From the NCBI GenBank assembly GCA_965207595.1, contig CBDBMW010000013.1, forward strand, positions 1,674,001 through 1,738,000: a stretch of 64,000 bases of DNA, in the 5' to 3' direction. The stretch is from JAGWAJ01 sp026707615. GTDB lineage: Bacteria; Acidobacteriota; Vicinamibacteria; Vicinamibacterales; UBA8438. Below are positions 46,796-54,892 of the stretch, piece after piece. The stretch's first letter is position 1. Every line of letters starts with the position of its first letter. Made by a program: the position numbers and the translations under genes. The notes beneath the pieces are model-generated. The model saw nothing but the letters and a program-made list of their open reading frames with translations. It made no database searches and was not told where the DNA came from.

Positions 46796-46910
46796 CTGCG
46801 GGTGGGAGCAGGGCCGACGCCCCGCGCGCGAGCGACTCCTGGCCCGCCGTTCGTCGCCGCGACCGCAGGGCCGCGCTGCGGCCGCCGCTCGGCGCCCAAC
46901 CCATCCTTCA

Positions 46911-46941
46911 GGAGTCGTCGCTGTTCCACGGCGCAGACGCC
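46911..46941. repeat. degenerate dispersed repeat pair beside the IS
   Basis: GGAGTCGTCGC (46911-46921) and GCGCAGACGCC (46931-46941), an imperfect inverted pair with a 9-nt loop. It would have followed the secretin gene before the IS inserted. The rest of the 46796-46955 gap after murA shows no gene. Confidence 0.5.
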
Positions 46942-47100
46942 CGGCTGGCCGCTAGCCGGAAGTTTCAGCGGCCGATTCTCCGCAACTGATTACCTCTGAA
47001 GGGTTTATCTCGGTTTCCTCGTGGTTTGATGCTCGATGTGTAGCCATGTAAGGTGTCGGATGGGCTCAGCGGATACCCACAGATATAAGGTTGCGTGTGG

Positions 47101-47106
47101 TATAAT
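47101..47106 (+). promoter_or_regulatory. -10 box of the transposase gene
   Basis: Perfect TATAAT 8 nt before the ATG at 47115; the -35 position is weak. The leader would be very short. This is inside the less GC-rich left end of the IS. Confidence 0.5.
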
Positions 47107-47114
47107 GTGTGACC

Positions 47115-48842
47115 ATGTATATCGAGAGCGTCCCCAATCGCTCCTCCCCGCCCGCCATCCTCCTCCGCGAGTCCTACCGCAAAGACGGGCGCGTCATGAA
47201 GCGCACCCTCGCCAACCTCTCCAAGCTCCCCGCCGCCGCCATCGAAACCCTCCGCCGCGCCCTCCGCGGCGAGAAGCTCGTCAACCCCCAGGAAGCCTTC
47301 ACCTGTGTCCGAAGTCTGCCCCACGGACACGTCGCCGCCGTCCTCGGCACCCTCCAGCAGCTCGGACTGCACACCCTCATCGACCGCAAGACCAGCCGCG
47401 TCCGCGACCTCGTCCTCGCGCTCATCGTCGACCGGGTCGTCGACGCCCAGTCCAAGCTGGCCACCGCCCGCGCCCTCGCTCCCGAAAGCTCCGTCTCCAC
47501 CCTCGGCCAGATGCTTGACCTCGGAGACATCGACCCGCATGAGCTCTACGACGCCATGGACTGGCTCGAGCCCCGGCAGGCCGCCATCGAGGAGCGCCTC
47601 GCCAAGCGCCACCTGCAGGAGCACACCCTGGTGCTCTACGACCTGACCTCCAGCTACGTGGAGGGCACCCACTGCCCGCTCGCCCAGCACGGCTACAGCC
47701 GCGACCGCAAGAAGGGCACCCTGCAGATCGTCTTCGGCCTGCTGTGCACCGCCGAGGGCTGTCCCGTCGCCGTCGAGGTCTTCGAGGGCTCGACCACCGA
47801 CCCGACGACCGTCGCCAGCCAAGTGACGAAGATCCGGGAACGGTTCGGCCTCCAGCACGTGGTGCTGGTGGGCGACCGCGGCATGCTGACCGCGGCGCGC
47901 ATCCGCGAGGACCTCGCCGACGTCGAGGGACTCCGCTGGATCACCACGCTGCGCGCACCGACCATCCGCAAGCTCGTCACCGCCGGTGAGGTGACGCCCT
48001 CGTTGTTCGACGAGCGGGACCTGGCCGAGATCACCAGCGAGGCGTTCCCCGGTGAGCGGCTCATCGTGTGCCGCAATCCGCTGCTGGCCGCCGAACGGCA
48101 GCGCAAGCGCCTCGAGCTGCTCGCGGCCACCGAGAAGGACCTCGAGCCCATCGCGGTCGCGACCCGGCGCGAGAACAAACCGCTCCGCGGCGCGGCCGAC
48201 ATCGGCATCCGCGTCGGGAAGGTGCTCAACCGCTACAAGATGGCCAAGCACTTCCGGACCGACATCACCGACGAGAGCTTCATCTTTCGCCGGGACGAGG
48301 AGCAGATCGCGGCCGAGCAGCAACTCGACGGGATCTACATCGTCCGTTCCAACGTCGAGCCGGAGCAGTTCGACGCGGCGCAGACGGTCCGCGCCTACAA
48401 GGACCTGTCGAAGGTGGAGCGGGCTTTCCGCAGCCTCAAGTCCGTGGACCTGAAGGTGCGGCCGCTCCACCATCGACGAGCGGACCGCGTGCGCGCCCAC
48501 GTCCTGCTGTGCATGCTGGCCTACTACGTCGAGTGGCACATGCGCCGGGCCCTGGCGCCGTTGCTCTTCGACGACCACGACCCGGCCGCCGCCGAACGCC
48601 AGCGCGCTTCCATCGTCGCCCCCGCGCGCCGCTCGCCCGCGGCCCTCGCCAAGGCCGGCCGCAAACGCACCGACGACGACCTGCCGGTGCACAGCTTCCG
48701 GACCCTGCTCACGGACCTGGGAACGCTGGCCGTCAACACCATGCAGGTCACCGGAGACCGCAGCACCTTCACCTTGCAGACGGAACCGACGCCGTTCCAG
48801 CAGCGTTGTTTCGAGCTCTTGGGGGTCACGCCGAACGTGTAG
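47115..48842 (+). CDS. IS1634-family (IS4-like) transposase
   Basis: 575 residues, DDE transposase that looks intact. Expected acidic residues: Asp in LVLYDLTSSYVEGTH, Asp in VLVGDRGMLTAARI and Glu in YKDLSKVERAFRSLKSVDL, followed by the IS1634 hallmark RAHVLLCMLAYYVEWHMRRALAPLLF. A GTG two codons upstream (47109) is the alternative start. No frameshift or stop is seen, so recent activity is plausible. Confidence 0.95.
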   Translation: MYIESVPNRSSPPAILLRESYRKDGRVMKRTLANLSKLPAAAIETLRRALRGEKLVNPQEAFTCVRSLPHGHVAAVLGTLQQLGLHTLIDRKTSRVRDLVLALIVDRVVDAQSKLATARALAPESSVSTLGQMLDLGDIDPHELYDAMDWLEPRQAAIEERLAKRHLQEHTLVLYDLTSSYVEGTHCPLAQHGYSRDRKKGTLQIVFGLLCTAEGCPVAVEVFEGSTTDPTTVASQVTKIRERFGLQHVVLVGDRGMLTAARIREDLADVEGLRWITTLRAPTIRKLVTAGEVTPSLFDERDLAEITSEAFPGERLIVCRNPLLAAERQRKRLELLAATEKDLEPIAVATRRENKPLRGAADIGIRVGKVLNRYKMAKHFRTDITDESFIFRRDEEQIAAEQQLDGIYIVRSNVEPEQFDAAQTVRAYKDLSKVERAFRSLKSVDLKVRPLHHRRADRVRAHVLLCMLAYYVEWHMRRALAPLLFDDHDPAAAERQRASIVAPARRSPAALAKAGRKRTDDDLPVHSFRTLLTDLGTLAVNTMQVTGDRSTFTLQTEPTPFQQRCFELLGVTPNV

Positions 48843-48920
48843 CCAGTACCGAAACCACCCGAAATCGCGTAACCATATGAGAAAACAGAACTTCCACGCG
48901 ATCCGCTCCGAAACTTCGGG

Positions 48921-50768
48921 CTAGCGGTCGGGAATCGCCGGAGGGCGGATCGGCTCGAGGATCGCCGGAGGCTGCCGCAGGGTGGGATCGCCGCGGGGCC
49001 CTCGCGGCTGCAGGCGGTCCAGGGCCGGCGGCGGCGGGGCGAACCCGGCGGGCGTGGCCGCCGCGAGGGCGGTGTTCACCCGGAAGGGGAGCAGATCCTC
49101 CTCTTCGAGCTCGAGGCCGCTCAGGATGTGCGGCGTCAGCGTCAGGACGATGTCGGTCTCCTGCGTCCTGGTCTCGGTCCGCCCGAAGATGCGGCCGATG
49201 ACCGGGAGGCTGCTCAGACCGGGGATCCCCTCGAGCACCTCGCGTTCCTCGTCGCGGATCAGCCCGGCGAGAATGCTCGTCTCTCCGTCCATCAGCCGGA
49301 TCGTGGTCGAGATCTGCCGATTGCCGAACTGCGGCACGCCCGCGTACCCGGTGCCGGTGAGGTTGCTGATCTCGATCCCGATCTCCAGCGACACCCGGTC
49401 GTCGTGGTGGATGCGCGGCGTGATGTCGATGTTGACGCCGACGTTCTCGTAGTTGAACGAGGTGATCGGCTGCTGGCTGATGCCGCCGGCCGCGAACGGG
49501 GTGAAGGTCGTCACCGGCACCGGGACCCGGTCGCCGAAGCTGGCCGACGCTTCGACGCCCGCCGACGTGCGGATGCGCGGGTTGGCGAGGACGCGCGTGC
49601 TCGTGTGGCTCTCGAGAAGGCGCAGGTTGAGGCTGGGGAGGTTGGCGACGAACAGGTCGGGCAGGGCCAGCCGGCCGATGTCGTCGAGGTCCAGCCCCTG
49701 CGATTCGTCGACGCCGATCCCGGCGCTGACGCCGGGGCCGGTGTCGCTGACGAGCGGCAGTCCGTAGTCGCGCAGCAATTGCCGGTCGACCTCCAGGAGC
49801 TGCACCTCGATCACGACCTCCGCGCGCGCCTTGTCGATCGCCTGGATGAGCCGCGCGGCGGCCTCGATGCGCTCCGGCGTGTCCTTGACCGAGATCGCGT
49901 TGGCCGCCGAGACCGGCGCGAGGCGCCGCGTGTCCATCACGATGCGCAGCAGGTCGATCGTCTCCTGCACGTCGGCGTGGCTCAGAAAGAAGGTGCGGAC
50001 GATCTCCTCCTCGTACTCCTGCCGCTTGGCCGGCGTGTCGGGGATGATGGTCACCGTGCCCGGCGCCGTGACCCGGAAGAAGTTCCGGGTGCTCGCAGAG
50101 ACTGCGGCGAGGGCCACGTCGAACGTGGTGTCGCGGAGGTCGATCGACAGCGCCGAGTCCAGGAACGCGGGATCGAAGAGGACGGTCACGTTGCCGAACT
50201 GCCCGAGGGCCGAGAAGACGGCGCGGGTGCTGGCGTCGCGGAAGACGACGGAGTCCGGCAGCGCGATCCCGCGCGGCAGGTCCAGCCCCGGCGGTGCCGC
50301 GTCCCGCGTCCTGTCGATGAGCGCCTCGAGCTCGGTCACCCCTTCTGCCCGCGCCTCCATCTCGGAGCGGACGTTCTCGCGCGCGGCGCGCAGCGCATCG
50401 GCCACGTCGCCGCGGGTGGGATTGAGGTCCCAGGCGATCTGGAACTCGGCGAGCGCGTCCTCCCACCGCGAGAGGCGCGCCAGCCGGCGGCCCGCCGCGT
50501 AGTGGGCCTCGGCGGCCCGCAGCTTGGCGCGGTTCAGCGCCAGTTGCGCCTGGCGGTCGTCGGGCCGCTCCTCGACCGCCCGGCCGTACTCGATGACGGC
50601 CCGGTCGAAGTCGTTCCGCAGCTCTGCCTGTTGGGCCGTGCGGAAGGCGGCGCTGGTGCCGCACCCGGCCGCGGCCAGCACGGCGAGCAGGAGGGCGGCC
50701 GACGTCAGCGCGGCGCGTCCGGCGCGGACGCGGGAGGATTCGATCTCAGGGGTGATTGGGCCCCTCAT
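48921..50768 (-). CDS. GspD/PilQ-type secretin lipoprotein
   Basis: 615 residues. Lipobox LAAAGC with C36, then TPR-like helices (about 40-125), N-domain modules (for example VFRDASTRAVFSALGQFGNVTVLF and FFLSHADVQETIDLLRIVM) and a secretin channel domain (about 385-545: VLANPRIRTSAGVEASASFG, NIDITPRIHHDDRVSLEI, GETSILAGLIRDEEREVLEG, ETDIVLTLTPHIL). It ends in a Pro-rich tail. It forms a gated outer-membrane ring for type II secretion or type IV pili; which one cannot be told as no gsp/pil gene is adjacent. Third in the rhodanese-lolA-secretin run, and the IS sits at its stop. Confidence 0.88.
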   Translation of the reverse strand: MRGPITPEIESSRVRAGRAALTSAALLLAVLAAAGCGTSAAFRTAQQAELRNDFDRAVIEYGRAVEERPDDRQAQLALNRAKLRAAEAHYAAGRRLARLSRWEDALAEFQIAWDLNPTRGDVADALRAARENVRSEMEARAEGVTELEALIDRTRDAAPPGLDLPRGIALPDSVVFRDASTRAVFSALGQFGNVTVLFDPAFLDSALSIDLRDTTFDVALAAVSASTRNFFRVTAPGTVTIIPDTPAKRQEYEEEIVRTFFLSHADVQETIDLLRIVMDTRRLAPVSAANAISVKDTPERIEAAARLIQAIDKARAEVVIEVQLLEVDRQLLRDYGLPLVSDTGPGVSAGIGVDESQGLDLDDIGRLALPDLFVANLPSLNLRLLESHTSTRVLANPRIRTSAGVEASASFGDRVPVPVTTFTPFAAGGISQQPITSFNYENVGVNIDITPRIHHDDRVSLEIGIEISNLTGTGYAGVPQFGNRQISTTIRLMDGETSILAGLIRDEEREVLEGIPGLSSLPVIGRIFGRTETRTQETDIVLTLTPHILSGLELEEEDLLPFRVNTALAAATPAGFAPPPPALDRLQPRGPRGDPTLRQPPAILEPIRPPAIPDR

Positions 50769-51492
50769 CGGTGAGCACCTCGGTGTTCGGAGGAATCTCG
50801 AAGGTGAACAACGCGTCGGGCAGATCGCGGTTCGTCCGCAGGTTGTCGAACCGGTACGTCGACACCGCGCCCAGGAAGTCGGTCGTGGCGAGCCTCCGGA
50901 TGTCGAGCGTGCGGCGGTCGACGGCGAGCTCGAGCATCTCGTAGTCCGCGTTGTCGCCGAGCGGCGTCAGCTGCACGACCCACGTACCCGGGGGCGCGTC
51001 GCGGGCGTCGCCGTAGGCGGCCGCGAAGTCACGGACCAGGTTGCCGCGCCCCGCCAGGAACGCGGCCGGATTCGAGGCCCCGGCGTCGGCCGGGACCGGG
51101 GTGACCATGACCTGCCGGTCGAGCGGGAAGTGCGCGTAGACCGTCGCGCCGTCGGAGACGAAGCTCTTCGGCTCGGGTTCGAGGTAGTCGAAGCGCCAGC
51201 GCCCGGGACGCTTGACGAGCACCGTGCCCAGCTCGACGTCGGTGGTGCTCAGCACCCCGCCCGAGACGCGGTGCTCGAAGTCGGCCGTGAGAGTGCGGAC
51301 CGCGGCATAGCGCTGCTGCAGGGAGGCCACCAGATCGTCGATCGGCGGCGCGGCGGACACTTGGCCGGAGAGACGCTCGGAGGGATGCGCCGAGAGACGC
51401 TCTGAGAAATGCGCGGCGGGTTGCGCGGCGAGAAACAGCGCGACCACGCAGGCGCCGGCGGCCGAGACGCCGACCGCGAGGCGAGCCCGCAC
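50746..51492 (-). CDS. lolA: LolA-like outer-membrane lipoprotein carrier
   Basis: 248 residues. Signal peptide about 1-29 (VGVSAAGACVVALFLAAQPA), then the LolA half-barrel: IDDLVASLQQRYAAVRTLTADFEHRV, GTVLVKRPGRWRFDYLEPEPKSFVSDGATVY, YEMLELAVDRRT, TYRFDNLRTNRDLPDALFTFEIPP. LolA ferries lipoproteins across the periplasm; the downstream secretin is itself a lipoprotein. GTG start 51492 chosen because TAGGAG lies 8 nt upstream. Overlaps the secretin start by 23 bp. Confidence 0.88.
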   Translation of the reverse strand: MRARLAVGVSAAGACVVALFLAAQPAAHFSERLSAHPSERLSGQVSAAPPIDDLVASLQQRYAAVRTLTADFEHRVSGGVLSTTDVELGTVLVKRPGRWRFDYLEPEPKSFVSDGATVYAHFPLDRQVMVTPVPADAGASNPAAFLAGRGNLVRDFAAAYGDARDAPPGTWVVQLTPLGDNADYEMLELAVDRRTLDIRRLATTDFLGAVSTYRFDNLRTNRDLPDALFTFEIPPNTEVLTDEGPNHP

Positions 51493-51503
51493 CGGGTGCG
51501 CTC

Positions 51504-51878
51504 CTATCCCTTGAGGGCGCCGGCCTGCGGCGGCTTCTGCTTCGGCGCCTGCTTGCTCTGGGTGGGGAACTTCGCCGCCAGCCAGTCGGCGATGCCGCCT
51601 TCGAGGGCGGCGGCGCGATAGCCGTTGCGGAGGAGCGCCGCGACCACAGGGGCGCTGACGACTTCTTCCGGATCGGAGTCGTAGGCGACGATGTCGCGGT
51701 CCCGGGGCAGGGATGACGGATCCGGGTCCGTCGGGGCGAGGCGCACCGCGCCCGGCAGCATCACCGTGCTGTGCTCGTAGGGGTACTTGAGGCGGACGTC
51801 GACCACGACCGGGGCCTGCTCCGCCTCGCCATCGAGCCGCTCCTTCAACGCTTCCTTCGTGATGCGCGGGACCGCCAT
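51504..51878 (-). CDS. rhodanese-fold protein without catalytic cysteine
   Basis: 124 residues. Rhodanese layout: APVVVDVRLKYPYEHSTVMLPGAVRL, then DIVAYDSDPEE where the active-site Cys loop should be, and ALLRNGYRAAALEGGIADWLAA. The Cys is replaced by Asp (AYDSD), so sulfur transfer is unlikely and a binding role is more probable. Ends in a Lys/Pro/Gln tail. ATG 51878 with a TTGACA/GACAAT promoter immediately upstream. Its stop overlaps the SD of lolA. Confidence 0.8.
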   Translation of the reverse strand: MAVPRITKEALKERLDGEAEQAPVVVDVRLKYPYEHSTVMLPGAVRLAPTDPDPSSLPRDRDIVAYDSDPEEVVSAPVVAALLRNGYRAAALEGGIADWLAAKFPTQSKQAPKQKPPQAGALKG

Positions 51879-51884
51879 GCCGGT

Positions 51885-51914
51885 ATTGTCGAGGGCGGCG
51901 CCGAACGGTGTCAA
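51885..51914 (-). promoter_or_regulatory. promoter of the rhodanese-lolA-secretin operon
   Basis: On the minus strand a perfect TTGACA (51909-51914), 18 nt, GACAAT (51885-51890), then only 6 nt to the ATG at 51878. No ribosome site is seen, which fits a leaderless message. Confidence 0.5.
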
Positions 51915-51932
51915 GCAACGGACCGGGGCCGT

Positions 51933-53324
51933 TCAGTGGCCGGTCACGGCCGCGACCGCGCCCCGCACGGCGTCGTAGTCGTTCGGGAGCTCCACCGGCG
52001 TGTTGGGGATGCGGGGATCGAGATCGGTGATCGACGACTGGTGGTAGCCGAGCTTGAAGTCGGTGAACTTGAGCCCGTTGGCCGTCGAGATGACGACGAC
52101 GCGGTCCGACGAGGCAATCACGCCTCGCGCCCGGAGCTTCACGAGCACCGCGAGCGCAACCCCGGTATGCGGGCAGTTGTACATTCCGGTGCGATCCGCG
52201 CGGGCGGAGGCGTCGGCCAGCTCGGCCTCGGAGGCCTGCTCCACGACGCCGTCATAGCGCTGCAGCGTACGGACGGCCTTGTCGATGGAGACGGGGTTGC
52301 CGATCTGGATCGCGGACGCCTGGGTGGGATTCGCACGCATGGGCTCGAACGCCCAGTCGTTGCGGTAGGCACGGTAGAGCGGGTTGGCGGCCGCCGCCTG
52401 CGCGACGACGATGCGCGGCCGCCGGGCCGTGACGCCGAGGGCCTCCATCATGTCGAACCCGGCCCCGAGGGCGCTCACGTTGCCGAGGTTCCCGCCGGGA
52501 ATGATCACGAAGTCGGGGACCTCCCAGTCGAACTGCTGCACGATCTCGATGCCCACCGTCTTCTGGCCTTCGAGGCGGAGGCTGTTCATGGAGTTGGCGA
52601 GGTAGATGCCCTCCTCGGTGGCGAGGCGCTTGACGATCGCCATGCAGCCGTCGAAGTCCGTGTCCAGGGCCAGGACGGTGGCGCCGTTCGCGAGCGGCTG
52701 CACGAGCTGCGCGGTCGACACCTTGCCGCGCGGCAGGATGACGATGGCCGGGATGCCGCCGGCCGCGGCGTAGGCGGCCAGCGAGGCCGAGGTGTCGCCG
52801 GTCGAGGCGCACGCGACGGCCCGGATGGCGGCGCCGCGCTGCATCATCTCGCGCACGATCGACACCAGCACCGTCATCCCCAGGTCCTTGAACGACCCGG
52901 TGTGGGAGTTCCCGCACAGCTTCACCCAGAGGTCGCCGAGGCCGATCTCGCGGCCGAAGCGCTCGGCCCAGAACAGGTTGGTGCCGCCCTCGTCCATCGA
53001 CACGATGTTGTCGTCGGCCACGTCCGGGCACACCCATTCCTTCTTGCCCCAGACCGCCGACCCGTAGGGCCACGTGGTGCGCTTGTAGCGCTCGTCGAAC
53101 AGCCGCATCCAGGAGCCTGCCGAGCGGGTGCGGAGCACGTCGAGGTCGTGCGCCACCTCGAGGAGGTCGTTGCAGGTGGGGCAGCGGTATATCGCGGTCA
53201 GCAGCGAGTGCTCGCCGGCACAGCCGCGGATGCAACGGAGCGTCGCGCGATAGGGGGCGCCGGTCATGTCCTCGTCGGTCGGGGCCGCCTCCGGAGGCGT
53301 GCACATGCGGCCCCAACCCGCCAT
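51933..53324 (-). CDS. thrC: threonine synthase
   Basis: 463 residues, PLP fold type II. Zinc-ribbon-like N-terminus (C31, C35, C48, C51), then the PLP lysine K146 in GNSHTGSFKDLGM, ACASTGDTSASLAAYAAAGG, IPGGNLGNVSALGAG and a C-terminal VVVISTANGLKFTDFK. It converts O-phosphohomoserine to threonine. The ATG at 53324 gives a 19-residue lead; the ATG at 53267, with GAGG just upstream, is an alternative start. A paralogue lies at 62309-63496. Confidence 0.92.
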   Translation of the reverse strand: MAGWGRMCTPPEAAPTDEDMTGAPYRATLRCIRGCAGEHSLLTAIYRCPTCNDLLEVAHDLDVLRTRSAGSWMRLFDERYKRTTWPYGSAVWGKKEWVCPDVADDNIVSMDEGGTNLFWAERFGREIGLGDLWVKLCGNSHTGSFKDLGMTVLVSIVREMMQRGAAIRAVACASTGDTSASLAAYAAAGGIPAIVILPRGKVSTAQLVQPLANGATVLALDTDFDGCMAIVKRLATEEGIYLANSMNSLRLEGQKTVGIEIVQQFDWEVPDFVIIPGGNLGNVSALGAGFDMMEALGVTARRPRIVVAQAAAANPLYRAYRNDWAFEPMRANPTQASAIQIGNPVSIDKAVRTLQRYDGVVEQASEAELADASARADRTGMYNCPHTGVALAVLVKLRARGVIASSDRVVVISTANGLKFTDFKLGYHQSSITDLDPRIPNTPVELPNDYDAVRGAVAAVTGH

Positions 53325-53366
53325 TGTCGCCTGACGGCTCCGCCTGCCGTTCAGCCGAAGCCTGCC

Positions 53367-53398
53367 GGAGCCCGCGCCGTTCTACGCCGCAAGCTCCT
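53367..53398. repeat. dispersed repeat, degenerate inverted pair
   Basis: GGAGCCCGCGCCG (53367-53379) and CGCCGCAAGCTCC (53385-53397) with a 5-nt loop. It lies in the 314-nt divergent gap between thrC and the next gene. The rest of that gap has only a GACCC/GGGTC hairpin (53401-53418) and a TAGGAT -10-like box at 53590-53595. Confidence 0.55.
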
Positions 53399-53638
53399 GA
53401 CGACCCGGCACAGGGTCGGGGTGGGAGGAAGCGAGCGCCGCTGTGATTGAAGCAGAAGCGCGTGGCGCGGCGCAATCGTGGCATGCTCCCGACGCCCGTT
53501 CGCGCGGCCCGGTCTCCCCGGGTGGCGATGGTCCCGGGCACGGCGCGGCCCGGTCGCCTGGTCGCCCGCCGGGGTCGCGGCGCGCGTGATAGGATGCCGG
53601 CTCCCGGGGACCGACCCGGGGGAACAGGAGCGATTCCG

Positions 53639-54196
53639 ATGAAGACGTTGATCGTATCGGCGGGTCTGGCCCTCGCGCTCGCGGCGGCGCCGCCCCCGGC
53701 GGCTGCCCAGCCCGCCGACGTGGCACCGGAGGACGCCATCCACGACGCAAGGTCGGCGATGGAGTTCCTGAAGTCGCTGGCCGGCGACTGGGTCAACGCG
53801 ACGCGCAGCACGGAGCACGGGACGAGTTCCCCGGTGGCGAGCTTCCGGGTCATCGCCGGGGGGAGCGCCGTGGTCGAGACCACCGGCGCGGGAACGCCGA
53901 ACGAGATGACGACCGTCTTCCACATGGACGGCGACCAGCTGCTGCAGACGCACTACTGCGCCCTCCTGAACGCGCCCGTGCTCCGCTTCGAGCCGAGCGA
54001 CGTGCCGGGCGAGTTGAAGTTCGTCTTCCACGGCGGCACGAACTTCGACCCGCAGGTCGACGCGCACTTCCACGACGGGTCCATTCGCATCCATGACAAG
54101 GACACCGTCGAGACCAGCTACGTCGTCCATGCCAACGGGGAGCCGAGCACGGACGGCCGTGCGCTGCTCGAGCGCGCGAAGCCGTCAACAAACTAG
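53639..54196 (+). CDS. secreted DUF1579-like protein
   Basis: 185 residues. Signal peptide MKTLIVSAGLALALAAAPPPAAA, then a single beta-rich domain: LKSLAGDWVNATRS, FRVIAGGSAVVETTGAG, MTTVFHMDGDQLLQTHYCAL, and IHDKDTVETSYVVHANG. This resembles the DUF1579 / lipocalin-like secreted proteins that are frequent in Acidobacteria, of unknown function. ATG 53639 has CAGGAG 8 nt upstream. The stop lies in a CTAG just before a repeat. Confidence 0.75.
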   Translation: MKTLIVSAGLALALAAAPPPAAAQPADVAPEDAIHDARSAMEFLKSLAGDWVNATRSTEHGTSSPVASFRVIAGGSAVVETTGAGTPNEMTTVFHMDGDQLLQTHYCALLNAPVLRFEPSDVPGELKFVFHGGTNFDPQVDAHFHDGSIRIHDKDTVETSYVVHANGEPSTDGRALLERAKPSTN

Positions 54197-54214
54197 CCCG
54201 CCGTTCGTTCCGCG

Positions 54215-54264
54215 GCGCAGACTCCTGGCCGCCCGACCCGACGGTCGCGCGCAGGGAGTCTCGC
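54215..54264. repeat. dispersed repeat, inverted pair
   Basis: GCGCAGACTCC (54215-54225) and GGAGTCTCGC (54255-54264), the arms in reverse order relative to other copies. The remaining bases up to 54421 show no gene. Confidence 0.55.
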
Positions 54265-54421
54265 CGCGCGCGATTCCCGCGCGTCCGTCTGCACTGAATC
54301 CTCGGCTGGATCTGCGAGGCCTCGTCTCCGCGCATCCCCTGCGGCCGCAGCCTCGAACCGGGACAGCCCGAAGCGATCCTGCAGCCAGCCGGCACCGGCT
54401 CTCGACGGCGTGCACCAAGCC

Positions 54422-54450
54422 TTGACGCTGGAGCGCCCGTTTGGTCTAGT
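54422..54450 (+). promoter_or_regulatory. promoter of small secreted protein gene
   Basis: TTGACG (54422-54427), 17 nt, TCTAGT (54445-54450), then GGAAAGGTC and the ATG at 54460. Confidence 0.45.
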
Positions 54451-54459
54451 GGAAAGGTC

Positions 54460-54732
54460 ATGGTGTCGTTGAAGCGGGCCGCGGCGCTCGTCGTAGCGGC
54501 GGCCCTGGGTGGGACCGGCGTCCTCCTGCACGGGCACGACCCCGACGGGGGGGACGGCAGCCACGCCGACTGCGATGCCTGCCACTTGCGGCATCTCCCG
54601 GTGATCGAGGCGGACAGGGTTCCTGCACCGCCCGCGCCCGATCGTGTCGCGCACGCCGTCCAGTCGGTTCGCCCGCAGTGCGACCGAGGCGCCGTGCTCG
54701 GCATCCGGCCCACTCGCGGCCCACCCGCATAA
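54460..54732 (+). CDS. small secreted Cys/His-rich protein
   Basis: 90 residues, family not recognised. Signal peptide VSLKRAAALVVAAALGGTGV, then HGHDPDGGDGSHADCDACHLRHLP with an HxDCxxCHxRH cluster suited to binding a metal, and a Pro/Ala/Arg tail. It is followed by 160 nt before the ABC genes. A metal-binding role is inference. Confidence 0.6.
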   Translation: MVSLKRAAALVVAAALGGTGVLLHGHDPDGGDGSHADCDACHLRHLPVIEADRVPAPPAPDRVAHAVQSVRPQCDRGAVLGIRPTRGPPA

Positions 54733-54892
54733 TAGCTACCCCCTTCCGTTCGTTCGCGACTCACGCGTACCTGGCGCTACCCCGCGTTCGGCGGCGGTTC
54801 CCCTGCGGCACGTCGCGTCCTCGGAGCGCGTTTCATGACGGACGCTGCCCCTGGCCGGACTGCCGGTGGCTGACCGGCGCTGGGAGCACGAA

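Larger units (their letters stand above)
46956..48920 (+). mobile_element. IS1634-type insertion sequence
   Basis: About 1,965 bp, one transposase. The left end CCGGAAGTTTCAGCGG (46956-46971) and the reverse complement of the right end CCCGAAGTTTCGGAGCGG (48903-48920) form imperfect terminal inverted repeats. Both ends are flanked by CTAG (46952-46955 and 48921-48924), a likely 4-bp target duplication, although CTAG is palindromic so it cannot be told from TIR sequence by this copy alone. The right CTAG contains the stop codon of the secretin gene. The ends of the element are clearly less GC-rich than the neighbouring host genes, a sign of transfer. Confidence 0.8.

Noticed and set aside
54440..54480. 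tRNA-like D-arm (GGTCTAGTGGAAAGGTC) upstream of the 54460 gene
   Set aside because: No anticodon stem, T-arm or 3' acceptor can be folded; the bases are explained by a promoter -10 and ribosome site.
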